Below, in pieces: positions 40,322-51,154 of a stretch of 64,000 nucleotides of DNA (positions are counted from its first letter, which is position 1; every line of letters starts with the position of its first letter). A program made the position numbers and the translations under genes. This DNA is from Cryptomeria japonica (Eukaryota > Streptophyta > Pinopsida > Cupressales > Cupressaceae), in assembly GCF_030272615.1 (NCBI RefSeq), contig NC_081408.1, forward strand, positions 403,301,389 to 403,365,388. The letters run 5' to 3'. Below the pieces are notes generated by a model. The model had not been told where the DNA came from. It saw only the letters and a list, made by a program, of their open reading frames with translations, and made no database searches.

Positions 40322-43300
40322 ATGGCAGATTTTTCAGTTGAGCTTCTTACATCATAGAACTATCATATTTGGAAAGGTCGTATGACAAGGCTTCTTAGAT
40401 CAAGAGGGTTGTGGTCCTGTTTGGATGAGGCTCAACCTCAGTTGTAGCTTCCTTTTGAGATTCTTCAACAGAGGAATAAGATGGATGAGGCTATGGGTGT
40501 CATCTCACTACATGTTTCAGACAACTTGCTTTTTCACCTTAATGGTTTACTCACTCCTTGGGCTATGTGGTCCAAGTTTTCTGATCTTTTTGGTACCATC
40601 AATGAGTTCAGAGCATTACAGATTGAGGTGAAACTCTCTTCTTTATTACCTGAGTCTTTTCCTCACATTAAGGACTTTCTGAACAAGTTTAAAACCACTA
40701 GATCTATCCTACACAGTAGTGGTAAAAATAAGACAAACACAGAGTGTATCTACCTGATTCTCTCTAAGCTTCGAGGTCCCTATCAAATATTTGCTTCTAC
40801 ATTTTATTGTACTATGGATGCCTTGGGTGTACACTTCACCATGTCTACATTTGATGTGTTCTGTGATTGCTTGACTCGAGAGCAAGCTCACCTATCTCAG
40901 TTGGACACTCTCACATGATCAAAGAACAAAGCATTGGTTGCACAGACATCTAAAGAGAACAACAAGCAAAAACTGAAATCTAGGAAGGATTCAGCTGGCA
41001 GTGAGAGTCCCTCCAAGCCACCACCTAAGTTTGATTCTAAACCAAAGTCCTATCCCAAATGAGAGAAATCTTCAAAGTTTGGTGAGTCTTCCTCCAAGAC
41101 TAAGAAGAAATTAGATGAACTTTGTAGTTTCTCTGGCAAGGAAGGACATCCAGTTTCCCGGTGTTGAAAACGATTAGAGGCTTTGGAGGAAGCCATGTAG
41201 TAGCATCATATTTCTTCTCCCCAGCCTCCTTCTTCCTCTTCTACAGAGAAAGGACATGCTCTTTCTGCATGAGCTATTACTTCTGCATCCACTTGGATTA
41301 TTGATTCAGGGGATTCTCACCACATGACACACTCTCAACAACTTGTTACCTCACTTGCTCATAATGATACTTTACAGATTGCAGTTGGTGACTTAGCACA
41401 ACTTTTAGTTTCAGGTTCAGGTACTGTTCCATTGATAGGTGATTGTATTCAGGATGTTCTTCTAGTTCCTAACATTTTGAGAAACCTCCACTCTGTTTAT
41501 CAGATTTGTCATTTTGGCTCTGGTAAAACAATTGAATTCTCACCACATGATGTGGTTATTAGAGATCTCCATGATCTTGATTTGGTTGTGGCTACTGGTA
41601 GTGTTGATCTTGATTCTTGGTTATACAGGTTTGATGGCTTTGAGAGTCTAGATGGTTCAGGTGTTTCTCTTGTAACACATGCAGATTCAGTGAGCAGACT
41701 TTGGCATGAGTGTTTTGGCCATTTCAATTACAGATACTTACAATAGATGAGCACACAGGCACTTGTGATTGAGCTCCTTCAGATATCCTATATTGATGGT
41801 GTATGTCGAGGTTGTGCACTTGGCAAACATCACCAAGATCCCTTTCCTACAGGTAGAGCCACACGTGCTAAGGCACTCTTGGATTTGGTACACAAGATCT
41901 TATGTCATTTTCGATTTCATCTTTTTTAGGGTCCAAGTATGTGCTCACATTCATTGATGACTTCTCCAGACGTACATGGGTGTACTTTCTTAAGTACAAG
42001 TCTGATGTCTTTGATTCATTTCGAGTCTTTAAGACATTTGTAGAGAAGCAGTCTGGTCTTTCTATCCGAAGGATCCGCACAGATAATGGGAGAGAATATG
42101 TGAATCAGGATTTTATAGATTTTTGCACAGAGCATGGTTTGTAGCATCAGTTATTAGCTCCTTACACTCCTCAGCAGAATGGTGTTGCTGAGAGAAAGAA
42201 CATAACACTATGAGAGATAGCCAATTGTATGCTTTAGTCACGTTCTATGCAACCTACTTTTTGGGGTGAGGTAGTTAATTGTGCCACTTATATTCAAAAT
42301 CGGATGCCTCATAAGGCATTGCATTAGATGACTCCTGAGGAGGCTTGGTCCCATGTCAAGCTTGATGTTTCATCATTCCAAGTTTTTGGTAGTGAGGCTT
42401 GGGCATTTATTCTGGATGCTCAGAGGAAATCCATGGAGAGGAAGAGCCGACCACTCATTTTTGTTGGCTACTGTGAGAATGTTAAGGCGTACAGGTTGTT
42501 TGATCTTGATTCCCGAGAGGTCTTGTTTAGGCAGGATGTCCAGTTTGATAAGCGTCTTCCTCAGATGGATTCTCCATCACCAACTTCTCCCTCACTGCCT
42601 CTTCCTCCCTCTTTATCTTTTGAGGATTCCTTATTCTTTGAGGATGATGCAGATGATGGACTGCCATCTCCACCACCACCACCCGCAACTCAGCCTTTGC
42701 CCAAGTGGGCCTGGTTTATAGTTGATGCTGCTGGTTCTATGGTAGGTGATTGTTCAGATTCTCGTTGTACTCATGCACAAACATCTGGTTCTAGTCTTCT
42801 GAGTCATGCCATTTCGGATGATCCTCAAAAAATTTCAGAGGCCACAGGTCACCCAGAGTGGGATAGGGTCATGGATGAGGAGTATTCTTCTTTGATGAAG
42901 AATCATACTTGGGATCTTTGTACTCTTCTGAAAGGAAGAAAGTTGGTTCAGTGCAAGTGGGTGTACCGTACCAAGTATGCTGCAAATGGTTCTATTAATA
43001 AGTATAAGGCACGTCTTGTTGTGAAGGGGTTTTCTTAGGTGGAGGGTATTGATTACTCCGAGACCTTTGCTTCTGTCGCCAAGATGAATTCTATTCGCTT
43101 TGTACTTTCACTTGCAGCTTCATAGGGATGGACAATTTTTCAGATGGATGTGAAGAGCGCCTTCTTGCATAGAGACCTTCATGAGGAGATCTATATGGAG
43201 AAGCCTCAAGGATTTGTGCAAGATTCCTCTTTGGTTTGTAGACTTCGACGTTCATTATATGGTCTCAAACAGGCTCCTCGGGCTTGGTATGAGAAGATGG

Positions 43301-44305
43301 ACTCTTTTTTGCTCTCTGCACTCTTCACATGTTGTCATTCCGATCCCACAATTTATATTTAGCGTCATAGGGATGATATAGCTATCCTTGTGCTATATGT
43401 TGATGATCTTATCATTACTGGTAGCTCGTCCTCCTTGATTCAGGATATTCAAAGAGCTTTGATGGAGCAGTTTGAGATGACAGATCTTGGCCTTCTGCAC
43501 TATTTTTTGGGCCTACAGGTTATTCAGTCTTTTGATGGGATTTCCATACTTCAACAAAAGTATGATCTCGATACTCTTCATAGATTTGACATGCTTGCTT
43601 GCAAGCCTGCACCCATACTTTTTCAGTCAGGTGTTGTTTTGTTTGCCACTTGTTCTACACCTTCCATGAATCCTACCTTATATAGGCAGTTGGTTGGCAA
43701 TTTGTTGTACCTGACAAATACCCGCCCAAATCTTTCCTTTGTGGTTGGTCTTGTCTTTAGGTTCTCCCATGATCCTCATGAGAGCCATTGGCAAGATGCC
43801 AAACGTATTTTGAGGTACATTCGGGGCACTACACTATTTGGCATTCACTATACTTTAGGATCCCCTCACATTGTTGGCTTCACTGACTCAGATTGAGCTG
43901 GTGATGCTCATGATCAGAAGTCTACTTCTGGATTTGTTTTTTGCCTTGGTTCTGGCCCTATCACATGGTATTGCAAGAAGCAGTATGCTCTTGCATTATC
44001 ATCTATAGAGGCTGAGTACTGAGCAGTGGTGTTAGCTAGTCAGGAGGTTTTATGGCTTCGATAGTTGATGACTGAGTTTGGGTTCCCTCCTGATAGTCCC
44101 ACTATTCTTCGGTGTGACAATCAGAGTGCCATTCACATTTCCTGCAACCCAGTGGAGCACCAAAGGACTAAACACATTGAGCTTCACATGCACTTCATCA
44201 GACAGTTGATTCAGGATGGCTTTCTCATCTTGGAGTACATTCCTACAAAGGAGCAAGTTGCTGATATTTTCACTAAACCTTTTGTATCTCCGCGCTACCT
44301 TTAGT
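40322..44305 (+). pseudogene. Copia G Gag-Pol
   Basis: A single long frame starts at ATG 40322 (MADFSVELL). Gag includes NYHIWKGRMTRLLRSRGLW at about 40353-40410 and a degenerate zinc knuckle, CSFSGKEGHPVSRC, at about 41123-41164 (second Cys replaced by Ser). Protease WIIDSGDSHHMT (41297-41332) has Asp in place of the usual Ala after DSG. Then RLWHECFGH and the integrase core [35 protein letters not shown]. Reverse transcriptase has QMDVKSAFLH, LYGLKQAPRAWY and LYVDDLIITG (43392-43421). RNase H ends KEQVADIFTKPF. One 1-base deletion near 41894 shifts the frame within integrase. About 20 in-frame stops are all TAG or TGA. Confidence 0.88.
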
Positions 44306-44586
44306 TGCACTCTATGCTTGGGGTGAAGGAAGTTGTCCTTGGGGGGTCTCATTGAGGCCTTCCTTCCTTCATGTTTTTTTTAGAATGCTTTTTCCATCTC
44401 TTTTTGGAGTAGAGTTTTTTCCCACGTGGTTTTTTCTATTTCTCCAGTTCATAGAGATTTGGTTGTGATTGGGTACCTCATCAGGCTTTGTTGCCCGGAC
44501 CCAAATTTGCCTTCATTATGTAGTTGCATTTTTTGCTTCATGCATTTAGTTTTTTAGCTACTCCCTAAGTTCATCTTAAGGGGAGG

Positions 44587-44886
44587 TGTTAGAGTTATCA
44601 TGTATTAGCTAATAATTATTTATTTAATTATTAGTCTATTATCCTCTACACTTGAGCTAAACTTAGGCTTTTAATAATATGGTAGGTATTTAATAATTAA
44701 ATACACTTTATCCCTTTAGGGTTTCTTTAGGGTTGCATATTCTCCTTTTATAAGGATTGTATTGTACTTTTTATTTTATTCCCTCTCTGAATGATAATAT
44801 TCTTCTTTAGAGCCATTATTGCTTTTTGCCTCCATTATTCTCTTGTGACAAGTATTTTGCTTGTAGGTGTTTTGGGATCTCTGAAG
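44587..44886 (+). repeat. Copia G 3' LTR, 3'-truncated
   Basis: It starts TGTTAGAGTTATCATG after the polypurine tract. It matches the 5' LTR to ATCTCTGAAG, then stops about 21 bp short and runs directly into the 84-bp duplication. It has two small insertions relative to the 5' LTR (near 44683 and 44722). Confidence 0.85.
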
Positions 44887-44970
44887 TTGTTATTCATGCT
44901 TTCCTCTCATAACTCAAATTTGTGGTTTGGCCCTACAACTATATTTATTAGTGATGTTTTATATTGCCAT
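44887..44970 (+). repeat. 84-bp direct duplication, right copy
   Basis: Second copy of 38807-38890, immediately after the truncated 3' LTR of copia G. It differs at two positions (CATG for CATA, CCCTAC for CCTTAC). Confidence 0.9.
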
Positions 44971-45066
44971 CAATATATTTTGTCAATGGCTTTTGTATTG
45001 CCATCTAGCTTTTGACTATATATTATGGGATGCATATGTTGTGTCTTTATATGGACATTGTTTTAG

Positions 45067-45236
45067 TTTTTAAGAGGGGTAAACACTTTTGACCCGGAGC
45101 TATGAACCAGTGAGGTCACAAATATAGGACCTCATCCCTATTTAAACACTCAATAATAGCACCCTAGTGGAGTTTGAACCTTGATGACAAGAGTAAAAAC
45201 ACCACAACTTAACCATCACAACATGCCATTACCAAC
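45067..45236 (-). mobile_element. tRNA-derived SINE
   Basis: The minus strand carries an internal RNA polymerase III promoter. Box A is TGGTTAAGTTG, and box B, GGTTCAAACTC, lies about 35 bases later. The element ends in a short A-rich tail (CTTAAAAA). It is flanked by ACATTGTTTTAG (45055-45066) and ACATCGTTTTAG (45237-45248), a 12-bp target duplication with one mismatch, the length typical of LINE-mediated insertion. The body is about 170 bp. Short internal stretches (CTCACTGGTTCATAGCTCC) belong to the tRNA-unrelated part. Confidence 0.85.
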
Positions 45237-45369
45237 ACATCGTTTTAGCTTCATTATATTTTTAGCTTTCAATAGCTTGTAGTTTTACATAACTACATCA
45301 AATTTTTTTTTAATATATTTTGTAGTTTTTAAAATTGCATTATAACTCTAAAGTGTTGTATGGATGCCT

Positions 45370-46020
45370 ATTGGAGGTTAGAATTCCACTTGAATTTTAT
45401 AGTTTTTAAAACTATATTAGAACTATGAAGTTATACATGCAAGCCCGTCAAATGTTGGAACATAGATTGAGTTTTGTAAATGTGCAAACCTACACTAAAT
45501 ATCTAAAGTTATGCAAGATTTTAGTTACAAATATTTGAATGTTAGAATTAGACTTGCAATTTCCAAATATGTAACCTTCTTTGAAGGTCCAAAGTTATGG
45601 AAGTAATTAATTAAAAATATATAGAGGCTGGAGGTAGGATATAAATTTATAAATGTGCAAATCTACTTTGAAACTTTGAAGTTCTACATGTAGGAAAATG
45701 CACAATTGTAGAGGTTAGAGGACGACTGCAACTTACAGTGTGCAAACTATTCCTAGAGTCCTAAAGTCCTACAATATTTAATTACATTCTTATAGAGGTT
45801 AGAGGTAGGCTCACAATATACAATTGAGCAAACATGCTTTGGAGTTCCAACATTTTGAAAGCAAATAGTTGCCAATTTGTAGAGATATAAGACAAGATTG
45901 TGATTTGTAAATGTGTAAACCTACTTCAAAATTCTAAAATTTTACAAATGTGCAAACCTTCTTGAAAATTATAGAATTTTGCAAGTTGAAAGTCTGTGGG
46001 GATCAAAGGTTAGAATGCAA
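45370..46020. repeat. Degenerate tandem repeat, ~86-bp period
   Basis: The landmark TGTGCAAACCT(A/T)C recurs, with variation, at 45481, 45569, 45655, 45739, 45826 and 45912, then at 45949 after a short last unit. Between landmarks, (A)AAGTTCTACA and TAGAGGTTAGAGGTAGG words keep the same order. Identity between units is low, so the array is old. No coding. Confidence 0.7.
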
Positions 46021-47920
46021 TTCATGGGAGCTACAAGATTGCATCAGAACTCAAAAGATTTTTCAATTTTTATACTAGTGTGAGTAAAAGGTCTACATGC
46101 TTGTATGGTAACTCTATAATCCCATCAATATGGAAGGTTTTGAAAACTACATAGCTACTTGGAAACATCGAAGTTCTACAATACCTACAGCTTTGTTTAG
46201 AAGCTCCATATTTTTGCTAAAACTTATGTTGAGTTATACACAATGTTTTTGGCTAATGTTTTTGTAAGTCTTCCACTTGTGTCACCATATATAGTGTATT
46301 GGTGATTGTTTGCCTCATGTCCCATTATGTGATGTCATGGTACTTTTTACATGTGCATGTGCAATGTGGCATTGCTTATGTCACATTTGCAACACAAAAA
46401 ATGGTTGTTTAATTTTTGTTAGTTAATGCCCTGATAAAAAGATCAAAGCATTATATTTTGTATCAAAGCCCACACTGAACATTGAGAGATTTGGGTTGTG
46501 TTTTGCTAGTTGTATGTTTTCTTGTTCTTTTCATGTTTGATGATATGATTTGGAGTAAATAGTTGGAAATATTCCTCTTAAGCCTAATTACACCCATGAG
46601 GAGGGATAGTGATAGGATGAAACATAGGTAGATTGTACAATATTTAATGTTTAAAAAATAAAAAAAATTACTTCAATCTTTATGAATTTAGGCGTGTAAA
46701 CTTGTAAAAAGAATAGTGGCTATATGTGAAGGCCTACAAGGAGTGAGGGGAGTATAAATGAAATAAATCTATTATAGTAAACACAAAAATCATTCTCTTA
46801 TACCTACTATAGGAAATTATAAGCATTAACTACAAGTTGTTATAAACTCTTATGGGAATTGTTTAGGTTTCTAAAGAAGTTGTAAAACTAGTCACAATAT
46901 TAAAATATACTACAAAAACTACACACAGGTGACAAGAACTATAGCTTTCACATTGTAAAAAAAATGAAAAAAAAATTATCCAAAAAGAAAAGAAATTATA
47001 ACAAAATGTTTTAATTATAATTGATTCAAATCACATAAATATACCTTAAGAATTCTTTTTTTTTGAAATTACATAACATAATAAATAAAAACATAAGATC
47101 ATTTCCAACACTTTGGTATTGTGGGTATAGTCTATTATAAATCTTTTTTCAAAATGTGACTATATTATAATATCCTTTTAGAAAATATTACATTCTTCTT
47201 TGTGTTATTACATTTCTCCTTTCTATGCTATGTATTCTATGCTATGCTATTCAAAATTATGATTTAGTTTACAATTGTCACAAAAATAGGGAGTCATTTT
47301 TCCTTGCAATCACTCCTCACAATTGTCTCAAATCAAAATATTATTAGTTATAACAAGAGAATGTAGACAACTATTTTTGGCTTGTGACTATTTAATGGCA
47401 TAAAATTACAACTTAATGAATATAATAGAACAAATAATTGCTAACCATTAGCATCCACATGCGATAAATGTAGGTCACATGAATATTAACATATTATCTT
47501 TATTTTAACCACTCCATATTTGCAACTTCCTTGCTTGGCATTAATGTTGCTTCAAAGGCTATTATTAAAAAGAGCTATGGAAATAATTATTAGTCAATAT
47601 AATCAGATATTTATTTTCTCTTATTTTATCTAAAAACTAAACTAAATATATCTTATTTTGATTTAATCATGTTACAAAAGGTTGCAAAGGCATGATATGA
47701 CATAAAAATGGAGCATAAAAGTGATCATTATAGTATAAAAGGTTAAAATATGAGATAAAGGTGACATAAATGCACCTCATCAAATAGGTTACCCTTGATC
47801 AAGGATCTCTACAAATTTAGAATGACCATTCTCTTGTATTGAGAAAATTTTAGCCAAAGGAAACTTAGTCGAGTTTCTATAGCTTGTGGGGATACTAAGA
47901 AATTTTGGGATCTCCTTAGT
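46021..47920. other. AT-rich intergenic sequence
   Basis: No gene, RNA or paired repeat recognised. The composition is A/T-rich with simple A and T runs (46955-47060). A few TTGTAAAA/TTATAA words recur without a fixed period. Confidence 0.45.
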
Positions 47921-48290
47921 AAAGAGGAAGAAAGGGTAGGTAGCTCTCAAACTTCAAAGGAGAGGGGTGAGACCGATTTAAAAAAGGTGAAAGGGATTGC
48001 TCTAAAGCCTGTGTTGGTATAGAGTGGGGAAGGGCTTAGATAGGAATAACCTCATCAAGAGGTCAGACAAGTGGGTGATGATATTGATGTAGTGATAGGC
48101 CACACAAGGGATCCCTTCCATTTCAATCAACTAAAATTTGAAGGATCTATTAAGGGAGTCAAAGTAAAGGCTTGGTTATTGTATTTGGATCGGTGCTTTA
48201 ACATGCAACCTTTTGGGAGAAAAATGAGGGCTCACTTGACTATTATGTAGCTTCATGGTTATGCATCTACTTGGTGAGACTAGGAGGAGT
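47920..48290 (+). pseudogene. Gypsy Gag fragment, plus strand
   Basis: Plus-strand translation around 48110-48290 gives FNQLKFEGSIKGVKVKAWLL then YLDRCFNMQPF...GYASTW, the N-terminal half of a gypsy Gag domain, with stops near its end. It abruptly gives way at 48290 to Gag sequence on the opposite strand, so a rearrangement lies here. Confidence 0.55.
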
Positions 48291-48873
48291 AGAAGCAATA
48301 TTTGCCCACTTTTCCTAAATCTTTTCTATTATTTTCAATATTCAATGCATCTTTGAATGCATACCTGAGTGTTGGAAGGTTCCTTGTTCTCAATTCATAT
48401 CCTATTTCAGGATCAAATGCATTGACATAAAAGATTAAGCACATAGAATCTTTTGGTTTGAAATTAGATTGAAACTTATTAAAAAGCTTCATGAACTTGG
48501 TATTAAAATATGCTACAACTTCATTATATCCTTTCTGGGTATTAGTGAACTCATGTAATACAAACTTAGGATCGAAATGATCACCATATTATTTTTTAAA
48601 CATCCATTTAAATTCATTCCAATAGCCTATTGTTCCATTTGGTAATCTTTTGTACTAGTCCCTTGCATCCTTGATCAATGATTGCATGAATAATTTCATG
48701 ACCACATCATCTTGTTCTATCTCAAAATTTTCTATGACATTCATGAATTCCCTTAAGTGGTCCTCACTAGACAGTGCATTGTTACCTAAGAACTTAGGAA
48801 AAGCTTTCCTTACTTCATTGTTGATGAGAATTAGATATCCAGTTGTAGTGTCATAAAATTGCGACCCTTGCAA
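48280..48873 (-). pseudogene. Gypsy Gag fragment, minus strand (copy 1)
   Basis: On the minus strand from about 48873, residues NNEVRKAFPKFLGNNALSSED lead to LFMQSLIKDARD, a stop, YKRLPNGTIGYWNEFKWMF and FNTKFMKLFNKFQSNFK. This is the capsid-type retrotransposon Gag core. The stretch down to the left end of the duplicated unit (48474) is repeated at 51155-51530. Confidence 0.65.
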
Positions 48874-50015
48874 TTGTCAACCACATTAGGGTCCTCACAC
48901 ATACGATTAGAATCCCTAAGCCTGATTGGAGACCGAAGACTTGCTCGACACCTGAGAACTGCATCTTGCTTGCCCTCCGCACTGCCTAAACTGCATCCTA
49001 TCCTAGAAAAAAGGGCATGACAGGGGCATGGTGCCCCTGTTCCCTACCCCATTTTGGGGTAGGGCCCTTCAAATTGTGCTTTGGTGGTTGTGCATTGAGT
49101 AGGAAAACTCCCCCAGTGTCGGCCTGCGATAGAAAATCAGTCAATTAACCCTAATTGACGAGTATATAAGTTGCATTTTTCCTCTCATTTGCATAAGTTG
49201 GATGAGTGGGAAGTTTACATGAGATCAAGCATTCAAGAGCATTCAAGCATTCCTTTCCAACATTGAACATTCTCAAGTCTCCCTTCAAGGCTAGGTGTTG
49301 CATTCAAGTCAAGGATTCGACCATTGAAGAGGAGATCCCTTTCAACATTCAATCCAATACAAGAAATTCTATCAACATTTCTATCACAACCTCCCTTGAG
49401 GTGATTTACAATTCAGTCTTTCATTTACATTTACTTGCAAATACTTTCTTTCATCATATGGTTAATTCTAAAACTGGGGTTTGACCTGAAGGCAAACCCC
49501 CAATCCCAACACTTTTCCCTCTCTTTTCTGTGTGTAGGTTCGCAGGTGCGCAACTGTACTTTCAGATTTGGACTCCATTTGTAGAGGTAGAAAAACCTTT
49601 TTCATTTCGCAGATTTTTCGGAGGACAGTGTACACTCCCGCCATGGTCCGGGCAAATTTTCCTCAAATTCGTAAGGCGGCTTCGTCTCGACATATAATTG
49701 CTAGATCCAGGTGCACAACTTCATCCTATGCTTCTATCTCGAGTTATAATCAGATCTTTGTCACTTTTCCACTTGGTCATAAGTACACAATTCAATCAAT
49801 TCAAATCTCAATCTCAGAAGAGGGGATTAACTTTCCATCACTCAGAATTTAATCTCTTTCTCTGGAGGTTGAATCTAGTGCATTTCCCCCCCTCTTCTAA
49901 TGTAATGCATGAACAGTGTTTGAAGGGGAATCCTAATTGAAACTTTCATCTCTCCTCGGAGGGAAGAAAATCTTTCCTCTAGATCTCTCCATCATTCACC
50001 TTTTCCAACATTACA
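48844..50015 (+). repeat. Solo gypsy-type LTR inserted in duplication copy 1
   Basis: The sequence begins TGTAGTGTCATAAAATTGCG and ends CCAACATTACA. It is flanked by CCAGT (48839-48843) and CTAGT (50016-50020), a 5-bp target duplication with one mismatch. The other duplicate holds the uninterrupted site. A GAGTATATAAG box (TATATAAG at 49163-49170) is the probable plus-strand promoter. There is no internal domain. Open frames within it (49206-49484, 49568-49852) are not conserved coding. Confidence 0.85.
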
Positions 50016-51072
50016 CTAGTGGTACCAGTGAAATCAATTTGTCTATACTTATCTAATTGCATAGTAACCTTATCAAAAGGACCTTGTCTCTAGTTTTGTT
50101 GATTATGGGACATTTTGGTTCCATTGTATAACAAGTGGTTGTTGGATATTCTGATTTGTAATGTAGTGCCCCTCCCCGATTCATACTTTATGATGGTTGT
50201 GATGGATACTGATGGACTCTTTTTATGTGTTGACATTCCTTGTTACATGCTTTGTTCTTTCATGTTTGGGAAACTTTTTCATATCAATAGATACATTATG
50301 ATATTTATGATGATGATGCTATGATCAGGGTTACTTGATGATGTTAGAATTTACCTTGTGATGGACTTTGTGATAATGCATTTATTATAGAGTTTATGGT
50401 TATTACATATGATGTTATATCTTGTGCTAACCATAATTCTAATAATCTCATTTGATATGGATGATAGTTGTTTGATTATATTATATCTATGTTCATGATG
50501 TTTGACTGTCTACAAGTGTGTAAGGGATGATATCATATCATTCATAATGAGAAGAATGTGATGTTATTATTATCTTTCACCTGACTATGATGAATGAATG
50601 TATACATATATATACATATGTTTGTCCAATGTTGATGTTGTGTAGGGTGCAGGTACTAGGCATCAATTCCACCTAGTCCCACAAGTTTGAGCGTGCTTCC
50701 TTTGTGATGTTAGTTGATCGGAGGTGACACTAAGGCCCTACCACACTTAACCCTAGCTCAAGTCTTTGGTTTTGTTCCATGGTCATGATCGTATGGTCTT
50801 TGATGTATTCTTTCTTTTGGAGGTGAGGTCTTGTGTATGGGTATGAGAATGGTTGTACTATATCCTTGTTATTTTATTTTATTTATTTAAGATTTAATAG
50901 GGTATAAGGTTAATTATTAATAATATTAATTTATTATTTAATAAAAATGTTATTTATTCTAGATAAGGTACATATTGTGGTAGTATTAGTTTATATTATT
51001 TATGTGTGTTAGTTGAGTTGGTGGGAATGAATTAATGTATATATATACACACATATGTATATACATATACAA

Positions 51073-51074
<2 letters not shown>

Positions 51075-51138
<64 letters not shown>
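51075..51138 (+). repeat. (TG)n microsatellite at duplication junction
   Basis: About 32 uninterrupted TG units, followed by ATGCATGTATGTATGTA and then directly by the start of duplication copy 2. Confidence 0.97.
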
Positions 51139-51141
<3 letters not shown>

Positions 51142-51154
51142 CATGTATGTATGT

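Larger units (their letters stand above)
38892..44886 (+). mobile_element. Copia G: Ty1/copia element with both LTRs
   Basis: LTRs lie at 38892-39196 and 44587-44886, with primer-binding site TGGTATCGGAGCC at 39197-39209 and polypurine tract AAGGGGAGG just before 44587. Between them are a long leader, gag and pol. The 3' LTR lacks the last ~21 bp found in the 5' LTR. Both sides carry an 84-bp duplication of host sequence. The frame is nearly intact apart from point stops and one 1-base deletion, so it is younger than copia-1 or copia H. Confidence 0.88.
48474..51154. repeat. Segmental tandem duplication, copy 1 (contains a solo LTR)
   Basis: 48474-48843 matches 51155-51523 and 50021-51070 matches 51529-52570, with few substitutions; 48844-50020 has no counterpart. 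Both copies begin ACTTATTAAAAAGCTTCATG and end in a TGTATATATATAC microsatellite, so the two units are head-to-tail. Confidence 0.88.

Noticed and set aside
43487-43669. Alternative frames overlapping copia G polymerase
   Set aside because: Shadows of the polymerase frame in another phase.
49206-49940. Plus-strand frames of 80-94 residues
   Set aside because: They lie within a solo LTR whose ends and empty site are clear; LTRs of this kind are noncoding.
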